Source: Epiperipatus broadwayi
Lineage: Eukaryota > Onychophora > Udeonychophora > Euonychophora > Peripatidae
Assembly: GCA_028023455.1 (NCBI GenBank)
Contig: JAQFVV010007211.1
Coordinates: 64,001 to 128,000, forward strand
Direction: 5' to 3'
DNA: 64,000 bases
Shown here: piece by piece, positions 11,756-23,518 of the stretch
How positions within the stretch are numbered: position 1 is the stretch's first letter
Layout of the letters: each line of letters starts with the position of its first letter
The notes under the pieces: generated by a model
What the model was told of the DNA's origin: nothing
The model's input: the letters and a program-made list of their open reading frames with translations, nothing else
Databases searched by the model: none
Translations under genes and position numbers: made by a program

Positions 11756-12352
11756 TGTTATATATTTACTAGAAACTATATACCCTTAGTTTAAGCAATG
11801 AATACGTGCAGATAAATTTATTCAATAATAAAAGGCATTAAAAATTCACTGTAGAAAAAAATATTATGCATAATAATTAAAATTATGCAAAATTTAAAAT
11901 AATAATAATATACTAATTTGCAAAGATTTAACAAGGAAAGTAATTATGTAAATTAGATAAAGAAAAACAAAACTGCTAACCTGAATATGTGTGTGAGCAG
12001 TGCCATTCTTACAAAATAGCAGTGCATGAACACAGAGAATAAAGTACAGTGATGCCAAATGCAACATTATAGTTCAGCATTATAAAAAATTATGTGTGTG
12101 TGTGGATTAAAAATGAAAAAAGTACAAATTATTAATACAACTATCTGCAAAATACAGAAAAATTTCCTAATTATATATGCAAGTTAATTTAATACAACCA
12201 GCAAGCTGCTAGTTAAAGTATTATCATTCACTAAAATTATATATTCAGATTAATAAAGTTTTGTTAAGTTTAAGTTTGATTCTGTATTTATTTTTCAAAA
12301 ATTTATTAATGAGTGTACAGTTGACTAGCTAAATCTGAGTCTCTATATGTCA
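11756..12352 (+). repeat. 3' LTR
   Basis: It begins TGTTATATATTTACTAG and ends at CA 12351-12352. It aligns with the 5' LTR but is about 70 bases shorter through scattered deletions. Confidence 0.65.
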
Positions 12353-13751
12353 TTAATCTTCATGGTTTGCATGTTTTTCTCCTCTGTTTTATGAATGATG
12401 CACCAAATATTATATCTAACTGAAAGAAAAACAGACTTTGTAAATATTACTTTGTAAAAATAAAATAAAATTTAGGACTTATTGTTTGTAGAAGTATGAA
12501 TCTTTTCATCACCGATGAAGAAGTTCACATCAGATTAGTTGCCCTCCATATGCAGACTCTCACAAACCAGATTAATTTGATTCTCTATCTTCTAAAATAA
12601 TAAAAGATAAATATTTTTTTTAAAAAGTAATAATAATGAAATACTTCCATGTTCATTTAACACAATGTAATACCTTTCTTAAATGTGTAAATTAGCTGAA
12701 CAGTTTCAAACGTTCAAGTTTTTGTGTTTAGCATTTTTTTTAATATAATAAGATATAAGCTCTAAAAAATAATGTTGAACCATCAAAGCTAGCAGTTAAT
12801 TAAACAAATTAATAGAAAAACCTGCATTGTATGGAATATGTCAAAAATTATTTCAGTATTAATATTATTTGAAGAAAGAAAGCCAATGGAAGGAAATAGC
12901 TACTTGAATCAGATTAATACCCATTTACCATTGAATATGAGAGATCTTGTTAGTCATAGTTTAGATATCTGATATAAAAGTTTTTAACTCTGATCATGAC
13001 ATACAAAATCTTTCAAGCTTCATCAATACTGAATTTGAATGCCAGATAATGGGTATTAGTTGCAAATATATTAACTACTGCTCTATAAATATATCCCATC
13101 ATACTAATCATTATTGATTTATTTTTAATTTAATATTTGCAATTTGTTTAAAATAAAATTATTATTATTTTATTTTCATGGTATTTTATTTTATAGAATC
13201 TTTTCCATGGTCTAATCAATTCAGATTTTACTTAAAATAAATGTCAAAATGTCACAAAGTTGAATTCTGTTAATTTATTATTCATTCCTACACCTGCCTT
13301 ATGAAAGCACAATTGAGTGAAAAAAGAATAGAATGCGACCTCGTAAAATGGTTTATAATTTAATTAAATTCTAAATAATTATTTTTAAAAATAGGAAAAT
13401 AGAAGGAAAAAAGACGTTAAAAGTATTTTGTAATATTGAATTAAAAACTCATAAATTTACAATATGTTTTACTTGATTCTGAAAATGATTTTGAAAAGCA
13501 AGATTTTATTTTTTATTATTATCATCTATTTGTTAAAAACTTTAACACAAATTAATTTTGAACTCTTTTTGACCTTTTCTTATGTTTTGCTTTACATATA
13601 ATCATAGTCCACGTTAAATCATTTTCTTTTTTTTCGATCCTAGATATTTACTATTACTTTTCTCTTTCAGATCATACTCAAACATGCTTATTTTCATTAT
13701 TTTGTTTTATATTTTACCAAACGCAATACTGATAAGTATAGATATTATAAC
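12353..13751. other. A+T-rich spacer, nothing recognised
   Basis: There are no open frames of note and no clear repeat. Composition is close to the window background. Confidence 0.5.
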
Positions 13752-14605
13752 AAATAATTAACCTATAGGTAACCACTTATTCAAATATATTTTATATAAA
13801 ATCAAATAATTATTCAGTAGCCAACCACTTATTAGTACATTTTATTAAATCAAATAATTACCTTGTAACCAACCACTTATTAGTCTATATTTTATTAAAT
13901 CAAATAGTTAACTTAGAGTCAACCAGTTTTATCAGCTTATAGCCAACCATTTATTAATATATTTATTTTATTAAATTAAATAGTTAGCTTATAGCCAAAT
14001 ATATATTAGTACTGTATATATTTTACTAAATCAAATAATTAACCTATAGTCACCAGTTGTTAGTATATATTTTATTAAATCAAATAGTTAGTCTATAGCC
14101 AACCACTTATTAGTATACATTATTAGAATCATTTATCCTTTAATCAATTACTTTAGTTACCTTGTTTATAACCAACTACTTATTAGTATATACTTTACTA
14201 AATGAAATAGTTAGTCTATTGCCAGCTATTTATTAGAATACATTTTACTAAATCAAATGAGTAGCTTTGTCAACCACTTATAAACTAGTTAGATTACTGC
14301 TAACCACACACACACACACATATTATTCAATCAAATATTTATACTATAATGAATCACTTATCAAATAGTTTGCCTATCGCTAACTACTTATTGGGATACA
14401 TTTTATTAAATCACATAGCTAGTCTATAGCCAACAACTCATCAATATATACTTTATTAAATCAAATAATTAGTTATAATCAACCACTTAATTAGCCTAAA
14501 GCCAACAATTTCTAAGCATATATTTTATTAAATCAATCAAATAATTAGTCTCTAACCAACCACTTATTAAATAGTTAGCCAATAGTCGAACACATTATTA
14601 TTAGT
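13752..14605 (+). repeat. Tandem array, unit about 50 bp, roughly 17 diverged copies
   Basis: A unit containing CCAACCACTTATTAG, then a TATATTTTATTAAATCAAAT block, then AGTTAGCCTATAG recurs with a spacing near 50 bp from about 13,752 to 14,605. Clear anchors are at 13821, 13870, 14100, 14171, 14269, 14379, 14430 and 14556. Units differ by substitutions and small indels, and one is interrupted by a (CA)n run at 14305-14320. This is a minisatellite or small satellite. No coding meaning is apparent. Confidence 0.8.
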
Positions 14606-16109
14606 TAAATGTCTTTATTACCTGGAGGGTAGCCCTATATGTACAGTGTCACACTTGGGGACTTAAGATTTATGGATCATGATCCATTCTATCATTTTCA
14701 GAGATCAATCTTTTTTATGAATTTCCAGACAATAAACAATTTGATAATCATTACTGGAGAATAAAAGGTTTTCCAAGTAATCTGGGATTCGTTGTTTTGA
14801 TTAGATGAATTCCAATATTCTGATTATAAAGTCAAATGTAAATGTGAAATACAATGATTTCTTCTTGTTTCCTATCTTTATTTTCCATTTATATAGAAAA
14901 AATAGTGTGTCTGTGATCTGTTTACAATATACCTGTAGCCTTATATTCAAGTAAACATTTCATTTATAATTTTTAAACCATTCTAAGCATTATGCATTTT
15001 CATTTGTAAACTGCTACTTTTCTATGCCATACATAGTTCGAACAAAATGTCTTAATTACTTCAAATTCAAGGAATTGCCAATAATATTATTTTTTAAAAG
15101 AAGACTTATATATACTTCAATGTTTTTACTATTGTCTTATTGCCAAAAAGATTGTTAGGAAATGTAATTTCTTATAACATGCACAAAAGTGAAGCAGTAT
15201 TGTTGTAAGAAAGATCTTAGTGTTTGAAATGTTTAATATTTTTGCAGCTGGTCTTCTAGTATTTGCTGTTGTTTTTTAAAAATATTAAAAAAAATCCATC
15301 AATTTCATCTGCTTTGAAGCATTGATAAAATGAATATATTAGTAGCTATCTTGGTATTTAATACTATTTTTTTAATTATTGCAAATTTTATTTGTCATGA
15401 TTATCTTACATTTAAACCATTATATTTTATCCTTTAATACATCATTTTAAAGTTGATATTATCAGAAAACTTCAGCTTATGATCAAGATAGTTTTGAAAG
15501 ATAACCCTTTCAAATGCTGACACTTTCTATTGTTAAATCTAGTGAAAGTTTTCTCAATCTAACATTTTTTTTCTGTATAAAATCATTATTTTATACTAAA
15601 TTTCAATAAATTAGACTTCACTTTTTAATTTAATTTTACAAATAAAAATATTCTAAAAATTATATATGAAATTTGAAAATATTAAAAAATGAACTATAAT
15701 GACAAAGAATACAAGCTATCATTCAGTAATTTGAACAATACCAACTTCAGAAAAAGAACAAGATCTTTTTTATTTAAAATGTATTTTTTTCTGCACAAAA
15801 ACACTCTTCAGAAAAGAAACGCAATCTTTTTTATTTTAAATATACATTTTACGTGCAAGTGAAAATATATTAAATCTATAAAATTTTGCTTTATAATTTT
15901 TAGAATATCTTAGATGATTTTAACACAGTATTAATTTTGATAGATAATGGTCTTATGTGATCAATTTCACATAGATTGAGTTATTTTATATCATAATGTT
16001 ATTTGTTAATATTAACTCTTTCCTTGATTTTTTTTTAACTGAACAGTTTTTTTATTGGTCAAGTGTTAATTAATTAATGTTTTACAACTTTTTATTGGTC
16101 AACTAACAA
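14606..16109. other. A+T-rich spacer
   Basis: A slightly G+C-richer patch at about 14640-14690 (CCTGGAGGGTAGCCC) may be a repeat fragment. TTTTTATTGGTCAA occurs twice near 16,030 and 16,090. Otherwise nothing is recognised. Confidence 0.4.
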
Positions 16110-16345
16110 ATTCAGCTGTCATATGTAACTGATGCCCATGAACAAGTAATGTGAAAATGATAAATGGTTTTCAATATTTGTATTTCATGCAGAACCAGCA
16201 CTAAACAGATGATCCAGATTACTAATCTCCCACACATATATAGTCATTGCTCAGTTTATATTAAGGTAGCAAATCTTAAACTTTAATGGTCAAGTGTCAA
16301 TCATCTACACCCTCTAACTTTTCCGCTATCCATATGATTGTATAT
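16110..16345 (-). repeat. Repeat family P copy
   Basis: It matches other P copies (for example 46763-47049) through GATAAATGGTTTTCAATATTT, CCAGCACTAAACAGATGATCC, the CACACATATATA block, AAACTTTAATGG and the closing CTATCCAT. It is diverged from the others. Confidence 0.6.
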
Positions 16346-16369
16346 CAGTTGAATAAGATAGAGTGCTAG

Positions 16370-16950
16370 CTTGTGGGTTTTATTTGAGAAGAAACTTAAA
16401 TCTGAGAGCACTCCACCCAAATCTTAGGACCAATGCAAAATTCTAGCAGCCATCTTTTATCTTTTTAGTTAACTATAAAGCAATGAGGCCAACATTAGAA
16501 CACAATAATGTTTTATATCCAAGCTAATTATCTTGTGTAATCAGGCAAACCTGAATCCCATTCTGTAGCTATACATTTTGGAGAATTTGGTTACTTATTA
16601 ACCACAGTCATGATTAATATTAAATACTAAACATCACATACAAACTGTAAAAATAGTAGCAAACTTTCCACATACTAGTCCCACCTAGTGCAATTCATAA
16701 TAATCCATGGATGTAAGGGGGTTTGTGCATGCAATCCCATTCAGCATTCCAGACTAGTTTCTAACATTTAGCTTTTATCAGTGAGGAGCTTCAGATCTTT
16801 GAGTACTATACTTAACACAAGCTAGAAATTAGTCTGGGAATATTGGATGAGTAGGCAGTATATAAGGACTTTATACACAATTGTTCTTGTGTCCATTGAT
16901 TTTTAAAATTTATACTGTGTGGCACTACTATATGGATAGATTTGCAACAG
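16370..16950. repeat. Repeat family Q, composite copy
   Basis: The middle part (16405-16640) aligns with the reverse complement of about 35,890-35,650, sharing TATACATTTTGG and AACACAATAATGTTTT (the latter also at 38,420). Two end modules follow in opposite orientation: 16654-16776 (CACCTAGTGCAA ... CCAGACTAGTTTCTA) and 16818-16950 (TAGAAATTAGTCTGG ... GTGTGGCACTACTA). The inverted modules mark a foldback-type element. No coding capacity. Confidence 0.6.
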
Positions 16951-19212
16951 TTTAACAGTTTCTGTGAGCATAGCGAATGTTGATTATATGTTTAGTGGTT
17001 TAAATACTCAATCTGAAATGAATTCTACTTTTAATTCTTATCCAATCTTTTACAGAAATTATAAATTAGACATTAATTTCTATATGTATGGAAACACCTT
17101 CATAACTCTCTTGTTTCATATGAGATCTGCCAATTAATATGGTGCTTTATTTTACAGATGACATTGTTGTTACACTCCTTTAAATCAGGTATGGGTATCT
17201 GTCGTTATCTTTCCTTAGGTTTTTTGTAAATACCAAATGTATGAATTTATGAATATTAATGTATTAATTCCAAAAAAATTCTGAAGAGGTCAATATTTTC
17301 CAAACAGTAAGTATCAAATTATACTTACTCCAGACTTCATGTGTTTAGTCCTGCCTCACTTTGTAATCTGGATTAAATAGTAAGATTGCTTTGAGAAAAT
17401 TATTATAATAATGAAATGCATAATTTTTTTTCTCGTTTATAAAATATTTCTGATTATTTTTTATTAGTTAGAACCAAGAGAATACACCTATATACTTTGA
17501 GTTTATTGTATATGTTTTATTTTTAAAAATAGAACAATATATTTAACCATAATGTTAACCAATAAAACTACAATCAGTAAGATGATGACACCTTGTAATA
17601 TTGATCACATAATCACTTATTGACATATGTAAGGATCTTTTGAGATATTCTAAAATTATAAAGCAATTTTAATATTTTAAATCAGAATTTTGTAGAATTA
17701 CTACATATTAAATTTATTCATCCATGTTTTACAAATATATTTCAGTCAAAGAAAATTTTGCTGAATTTCTGTAATTGTCCATTATCTTTTTATTCACCAT
17801 TGAATGATGAAGATGTTCTTTGTTCTCCTTATAACTTCATTTTTTTCAATATTTACAAAGTTCAATGATTTTTTAGAATTTTTTTTTTAATTTGTAGACT
17901 TAAATTAACTAAGATATCAAGTCCAATTTATTGAGCTTTTAATATAGAATTAAAATTTTGTTGTCCATTGATGAAAACTGCTACCAGAGTTATCAGTAGC
18001 AAACTTTAACCTGTTAGAAAATTAATTTAAACACTTCTATAAATTTGTGGTATTTGTATATTAACACTGACTTTCGAATACTCCATAGATTATTAAAAAA
18101 TATTACTTAGTGACTCTCTGTGTTGAGAATGTTAGATAAAACCAAATTCATTTGAATGTTGTTAATATCTAAAATGAAAGGATTAATCGGAAAAGAAAAT
18201 GAAAGATCAGTGAATAAAATTTCTAATAAAGTGATTTAATAAGGACTATTATATATTGTTTTGAATATACTTATAATATATAGGTTGAAAATTCAAGGAA
18301 GATAGAAATTTATGTCATTATGGGGCACATTATTTTTTAAATAATGTAAATATGTGTAGTCTAAGATTCATTTAAATAGTGCAACTTCAACCAGACCCAT
18401 GCTTAATGAGTATGTCTTTCACATTTAAAATCAATCCAAATATTTTAGGTAAACAACAGAAAAATGTATTCAACTATAACAGAAATGTGAAAATTAATTT
18501 AAGATTGAATTATATATATAGTCAAGACCAATTAAAAGATTTAACTTAATAAAAATATAGGCTATAACATATTTTTGTTTTACTATAATTTCTAATTTTA
18601 ATAGAAAAGTTCCTATGCTTTAATTTTATGCACCCCTCTTTACATTTTCAATTCAGATCTACAAAGGATATTATTTTTGAATTTTTTTATAATCAAAATA
18701 TAGTTCTCTTTATCATAAATTTAATTAAGTAATGTATGTAATCAACAAAAATAATTAGTAAAACTCATTTATAAATATTATTAGACTTTTGATTCTTTGT
18801 CTTCCATTTAATTATATTAAATGTAAATGCCTTTTCTTTAATAAAAAAAACTTTATTAAATTTAAATTAAGTGAATAAAAACATTAAAAATTGAAAACAA
18901 ATAATTTTGTAATTAAATCAAAATTTAATTAAAAAATAAATTTTCTTACTTTTTAATCGGTGAGAATGAGTTCAAATGCTGATAAACTGATTTATTTTTT
19001 ATTTTTTTTGCAAGAAGTTTATTTTATATTTGTTTTAGACAGCTTTATCACAATCGCAATAGCTAGCCATTTGTTAATGGTGATAAATGTCTTGAGATAA
19101 AAACTTTAAAGTAAGCATTGGCAGGGATTTATAGGCCAAATTAGTAAGTTTAAAAAATGAAAATAACTAACGATGAAAGTAGTAATTAAAAATGAGATGT
19201 GAATTAAAATAC
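16951..19212. other. A+T-rich spacer
   Basis: No recognised element. At 17145-17195 there is a pyrimidine-rich stretch ending in ACAG, 31 bases, then GTATGG, which looks like a micro-exon flanked by splice sites, but such patterns occur by chance. Confidence 0.4.
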
Positions 19213-19220
19213 CAGTTTTA

Positions 19221-19322
19221 TTTTTTTTTCTCATATGTCATAGCATCGGGCGGTAAGCGAACCCGCTAACCCGGACAACTGCATGTAAAGCAGCTGTGCT
19301 GACCTCTCGACCACCAATGCTT
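19221..19322 (-). mobile_element. Short tRNA-derived SINE, copy A
   Basis: On the minus strand it starts GCATTGGTGGTCGAGAGGTC and ends GATGCTATGACATATGAG plus an A run. The start and end halves pair as a tRNA acceptor stem (GCATTGG with the CGATGC side). An A-box-like TGGTCGAGAGGTCAGC and a B box GGGTTCGCT are present, the organisation of a Ser/Leu-like tRNA. Direct repeats CAGTTTTATTTTTTTT at 19213-19228 and 19325-19340 flank it, a 16-bp target duplication as made by LINE machinery. At about 100 bp it is unusually short for a SINE: tRNA-like head and tail only. Confidence 0.8.
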
Positions 19323-19536
19323 GACAGTTTTATTTTTTTTATATATTAAATTTAACAATTCTGTAAATCAACATTGATGTTGTATGTAGCATATTAGTCA
19401 CAGTTCCAAAGCAATCAGCTGTATCTATCCATACTATAATGAACAGATTAGGGTATATATAAGTTTCAAAAAATCACTAAAGTAAAAAAAAAGTATTTTA
19501 TGGAAATGATATCACTATATTATGTAACATATAATC

Positions 19537-19850
19537 CATCATCAGATTTTCAATTGGATAGACAGTTGAAGAGTTGGAGTGTGGAGTGGATTGAAGACTA
19601 TCCATTAAAGTGTGGGGATTGGCTATCTATATATATATATCTGAGCACTTATTGCATATATGTGTGGAGATAATAATCTGGACCAGCTAATGATTGCTGG
19701 TTTTGCATAAAATACATATATTGGTGATTAATTATCTTTTTGACATATATGTGTTTGGAGGTATCAGTGTTATGACATAGAGGGGAGAGTGGTGGGAAGT
19801 GTGAAAATCTGTGCTCATATACCCTATATATTACATATATTACTACAGGT
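19537..19850 (+). repeat. Repeat family P copy
   Basis: It carries the whole P signature in order: TTTTCAATTGGATAGACAGTTGAAGAG, CCATTAAAGTGTGG, TGTGTGGAGATAATAATCTGG, a TGCTGG...GCA core, ATTGGTGATTAATTATCTTTTTGACATAT and a terminal part with ATCAGTGTTATGACATAG. The open frame on the opposite strand (19649-19924) is an accident of this repeat. Confidence 0.7.
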
Positions 19851-21106
19851 ATATAATAATCCTGTATATTATATAACATAAAATAGTTGAATGACTTTTG
19901 CTTGCACATTAAAATTGTTGCCACATTTTAATTTTTTAAAATAAACATTTAGCATGAAATTCCAAAGATTTTGCTTTATATATAATCAGTAAATTGCAAA
20001 TCAACAGATAATTTAATGTTTATGGATTTAAGAAATGGCTTCATAAAAAAGGACAATATTGAGATTTAATTTTTGACTATGTATGTATTTTTCTTTTTTG
20101 TACAAATTTATGTAATAATGCCTTAATGTCAAGATAGTCATGGCATCTTGGTTAACTTTTATTTTAAAAACCAGATGCACCCAGCCTATGATTAGGTCAT
20201 GGTTATTTTAATTGGTTGCATTAATATTTTTTTAAAGATTTAATGAAATTTAAAGAAAAGATTTTAATATTATATACATAAATGTGCATAGCCTGAAAGA
20301 CCATTATTTTTGTAATAGTTTTTTTTTTTTTAATTGATTGCTTTAACACTTTTTTTGTGTTTTGCAAAATTACTTACTTTGAATAAAATGTTCATAATTA
20401 AATTAAACCTGTTAACTATAAGAAATGAATTACTTCCTGCTTTGTATAAAAATATGGCTTTTAATGGTAGAATTACTTCCCTTGTCAAAATATGCTTTAT
20501 AATAAAAATTATGGCTTATTAAACATAAAGGATGGTATTACTGCATTTGCATAAAATGCTCACAATATAAATTATAATTTAGTTAGGTATAGTTATTTAT
20601 TTAAAACACAAATTTAAGTCGTCGTCCCCGTCCCCCCCAATTTTTCGGTTGCGAATTTGATAGCATTTTCAATCAAATTAATAGTTTATTTTTAATTGGT
20701 TATGAATTTGACATGTGACAGTGTTACAGACAAATATGCATTCACATAGAAACATAAACATCTTTTAGGCAAACATACATTCACAAGGATTTTATATGTA
20801 GAAAAATAAACCTTTCATATAGAATTATAAAGTTTTGTGTTTATACATCATGCATAATAACTCATTCTATGCTAAAACTTTATCCTGAAAAAATAATGAA
20901 ATATAGCAACAGCTTCTTTATGTAATATAGTTATCATTTCCATAAAACACTTTTTACTACCACAGTGTATTTATTTATTTTATTTTTTATTGCATTATTT
21001 TTTATTTATATTTGCTAATTACTTATATAAAAATAAAGCTAACATATCGCTTTTAATTTTTGAACTTTTCCCTCTTACCAATGGCAAACTTGTGAAAATT
21101 TAAAGA
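19851..21106. other. A+T-rich spacer
   Basis: Contains a G+C-rich blip with a C run at 20620-20640 (GTCGTCCCCGTCCCCCCC). No element or gene is recognised. Confidence 0.4.
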
Positions 21107-21208
21107 TTTTTTTCCTCATGTGTCATAGCATCAGCCGGGAAGCGAACCCGCTAACCCAGGACAACTGCTTGTAAAGCAGCTGTCGCTGCCTTCTCGACCA
21201 CTAATGCT
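21107..21208 (-). mobile_element. Short tRNA-derived SINE, copy B
   Basis: Minus-strand sequence begins GCATTAGTGGTCGAGAAGGC and ends GCTGATGCTATGACACATGAG with an A tail. It has the same boxes as copy A and B box GGGTTCGCTTCCC. AATTTAAAG on one side and AAGTTAAAG on the other may be the worn target duplication. It is highly similar to copies A, C and E. Confidence 0.8.
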
Positions 21209-21564
21209 TGTGCGAAGTTAAAGTTGTGGCATTGTAGCAATCGAAGTGAAAAAGAAAATCAACATGAATTGAAAAAGAAAATAGCATTAATAAAATTAAA
21301 TCTATTTATAATTTATTTACTAAGTCAAATTCTACACACAGATTTATTTGAATCTAAAAAATAGTCAAACATTATCAATATGTATTTCAGGTATTCATTT
21401 AACCTGTAACATTCGATTTCACAATTATTTGTAAGCAATCATGCATGACTTTTAAAACAAAAGATTTGCTATTCAATGCTGAAAGTTAATTTTTCAAGTA
21501 AACGACAACACAAAAAACAATATTGTGACAGTTTAATGTCATGACATTATTGCATCAATCTAGA

Positions 21565-22168
21565 CAGGGATCAGCAAACTTTTTAGCAGCAAGAGCCATT
21601 TTGTTTACCCCCACCCTCCTTTTCCCATCATTAAAGGACCATAGGGATGGAGACACCCCTCCCAATAATGAGTCACAAGAAAAGAGCTGAAATATATGTT
21701 CATGAAAAATACAAATTTCTGAATGGTTGTGGGTATATTTGAACATTTATTTTAGTACATCGAATCTGTGTACATTATAACAAAAATTAAAATTCTCTCA
21801 AAACTTAATTTAGACCAGGCATTGATGGTTGGAAGATCAGTGGCAGCTGCTTTGCAGGTGGTTGTCCTGGGTTGGTGGGTTCGCTTCCTGGCTGATGCTG
21901 TGACACATGAGAAAAAAATAAACAAATTTAAAGAAAAACAATAAAAAACTAATTTGACGTATTTGTAAACTTCAAATATTTAAATAATTACCATATATAA
22001 TAATGACTATTCTATAATAAGGCTGAATTCAAGAAATAACTAGAGTTATCAAAATAGTTACTTAAAAAATACAAGAAGAAATTTAAAATATTTATCATGA
22101 TAAAAGGAACTAAGAGACTGGGATCAAGGGACCATAATTGGCTCTTGAGCCATAGTTTGAGAACCCTG
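21565..22168. mobile_element. hAT-type non-autonomous element with a nested SINE
   Basis: It starts CAGGGATCAGCAAACTTTTT and ends GAGCCATAGTTTGAGAACCCTG, giving CAGGG...CCCTG ends and imperfect longer inverted repeats including an AGAGCC/GGCTCTTGAGCC part. The 7-mer ATCTAGA lies directly outside each end (21558-21564 and 22169-22175), close to the 8-bp duplication made by hAT transposases. At about 600 bp, of which about 100 is the SINE at 21819-21918, there is no room for a transposase, so it must have been moved by a partner element. No coding relic was found. Confidence 0.8.
21819..21918 (+). mobile_element. Short tRNA-derived SINE, copy C, inside the hAT element
   Basis: GCATTGATGGTTGGAAGATC, CAGCTGCTTTGCAGGTGG, B box GTGGGTTCGCTTCC, then CTGATGCTGTGACACATGAG and an A-rich tail. 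It is the same family as copies A, B and E. It sits wholly within the hAT copy, so it inserted later. Confidence 0.8.
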
Positions 22169-22175
22169 ATCTAGA

Positions 22176-23394
22176 TATAAAAAAAAAACCCTAGTTAAAA
22201 ATTACAACATCAGTATTGCTTCAGCCATTTCTTTTATTCATAAACCTTAAAATATTTTTTTGGCTGAAACATTAATTATCATTGTAAGATTAAAATTTTT
22301 GATTCAATATATATATAGTTTGTTCTTATACATAGTACACTTATAGTTAATGTTTTTTTAATTGGCAGAGTACATTTTTACTTTACAGGTGAAGGTGGAT
22401 TTACAATTTATATATGTGAGAAGTGTCATGTGATGCACACATAATGTATTCATTTGCTATGCCTATGGCCAGATGTTAAAATCTTAGTCAGTACATGAAT
22501 ATTCTGTTATTAGCAAGAAAGTAAACCAAAAATGGAATCATATCAATACCATCTGGTAATTGGTAAGCCACGTTCCTCTATAATGGATTGTTGGAGAGAC
22601 ATTTACTCTCAAGTAGACTTTTTATTTAAAGTGTTCAAGGAAAGTCTGTAACATTCTTGAAAATTTTGAGACATTTGGGACTTTGTTATGGTGTTGCTAT
22701 TTCTTTCCATTTTTCTTTACTATCTATAATGTTAGTTTATAATACCATTTTTGTACAGGAATTATATCTTACACTATTTATTAAAAATAAAATCTATTGA
22801 TGTTAGTACTGTACATACCTCATACAAATGTCATTTAAATTTTAATATAAAAGCAAGTTGTCAATGTCCTGTTGGTCATTTCATAATATGAAAAACACTA
22901 ACAGTGTTGCTGATTTGTAGAATATTTGGTCATAACCATTTCTGAGTGTGCTTTTTTCTTTTAGTATTTCTGAAAGAAAAATTGTAATTTTAGTTTATTT
23001 ACATATTTAAAAAATATTTGTGCAAGATATTTTATAAAATATTTATTTTAAACCAAGTTTATATGATTATAATTAGATTTTTTTGAAAATATTTGTTTTT
23101 AAGAAGTCAAGTCATACAATATAATTATAATAAAGTGGAAGTTGTTGTATTGCTTTCTTAAATTTCTGAAGATAATTTTTTTTATATGAAATTTTAACAA
23201 GTATAAGTTAAATTTTAAAAGATATTTTCATTCCTTATGATTTGTTTCAATTTTGAAAATGAAATTCAAATATGAAATATATTGTTCAATAATTTTTCTG
23301 AAAGGATATCATGATTCGATAGGAAAGAGCAAATATGACTGAAATTGTTAGCGGGTCTTTCAAATAAGAATGGAAGAAGTTGGATTTTAAATTT
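22176..23394. other. A+T-rich spacer
   Basis: A TTTTTACTTTACAG at about 22375-22388 followed by a short frame with a C-x2-C-x4-H pattern is possible but unsupported as a terminal exon. Nothing else was seen. Confidence 0.4.
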
Positions 23395-23410
23395 AAAAGT
23401 TACTTTACTT

Positions 23411-23506
23411 TGTCAAACGTTGGTAGCCTTGTGGTTAGCATAGCTGCCGTCCAAGCAGCTGGCCCAGGTTCGCTTCCCAGTCAACGCTTAGATACATGAA
23501 AAAAAA
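23411..23506 (+). mobile_element. Short tRNA-derived SINE, copy D
   Basis: ACGTTGGTAGCCTTGTGGTT (A-box region), CAGCTGGCCCAGGTTCGCTT (B box), TCAACGCTTAGATACATG and an A run. Flanking direct repeats AAAAGTTACTTTACTT lie at 23395-23410 and 23503-23518, a perfect 16-bp target duplication. Its anticodon-arm region is shorter and differs from copies A-C, so it is a distinct subfamily. Confidence 0.75.
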
Positions 23507-23518
23507 GTTACTTTACTT

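Larger units (their letters stand above)
8671..12352 (+). mobile_element. Ty3/gypsy-type LTR retrotransposon relic
   Basis: Two direct repeats, 8671-9340 and 11756-12352, both begin TGTTATATATT and appear to end in CA, and flank about 2.4 kb. A purine-rich GATGGGGAGGA at 11743-11753 lies just before the downstream repeat, as a polypurine tract should. Upstream of it is an integrase C-terminal module (about 11297-11350). Flanks are ATAAT (8666-8670) and TTAAT (12353-12357), a possible imperfect 5-bp target duplication. The two LTRs differ substantially, so the insertion is old. A normal gag-pol interior is about 4.5-5 kb, so roughly half is missing. The order LTR, interior and PPT fixes the plus orientation. 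Confidence 0.7.

Noticed and set aside
14098-14320. CRISPR-like array in the 50-bp tandem repeat
   Set aside because: Units are contiguous and diverge all along their length with no unique spacers, and the context is eukaryotic.
17145-17195. Micro-exon of 31 bases between TTTTACAG and GTATGG
   Set aside because: No coding partner exons are visible nearby; such splice-like patterns are common by chance in A+T-rich DNA.
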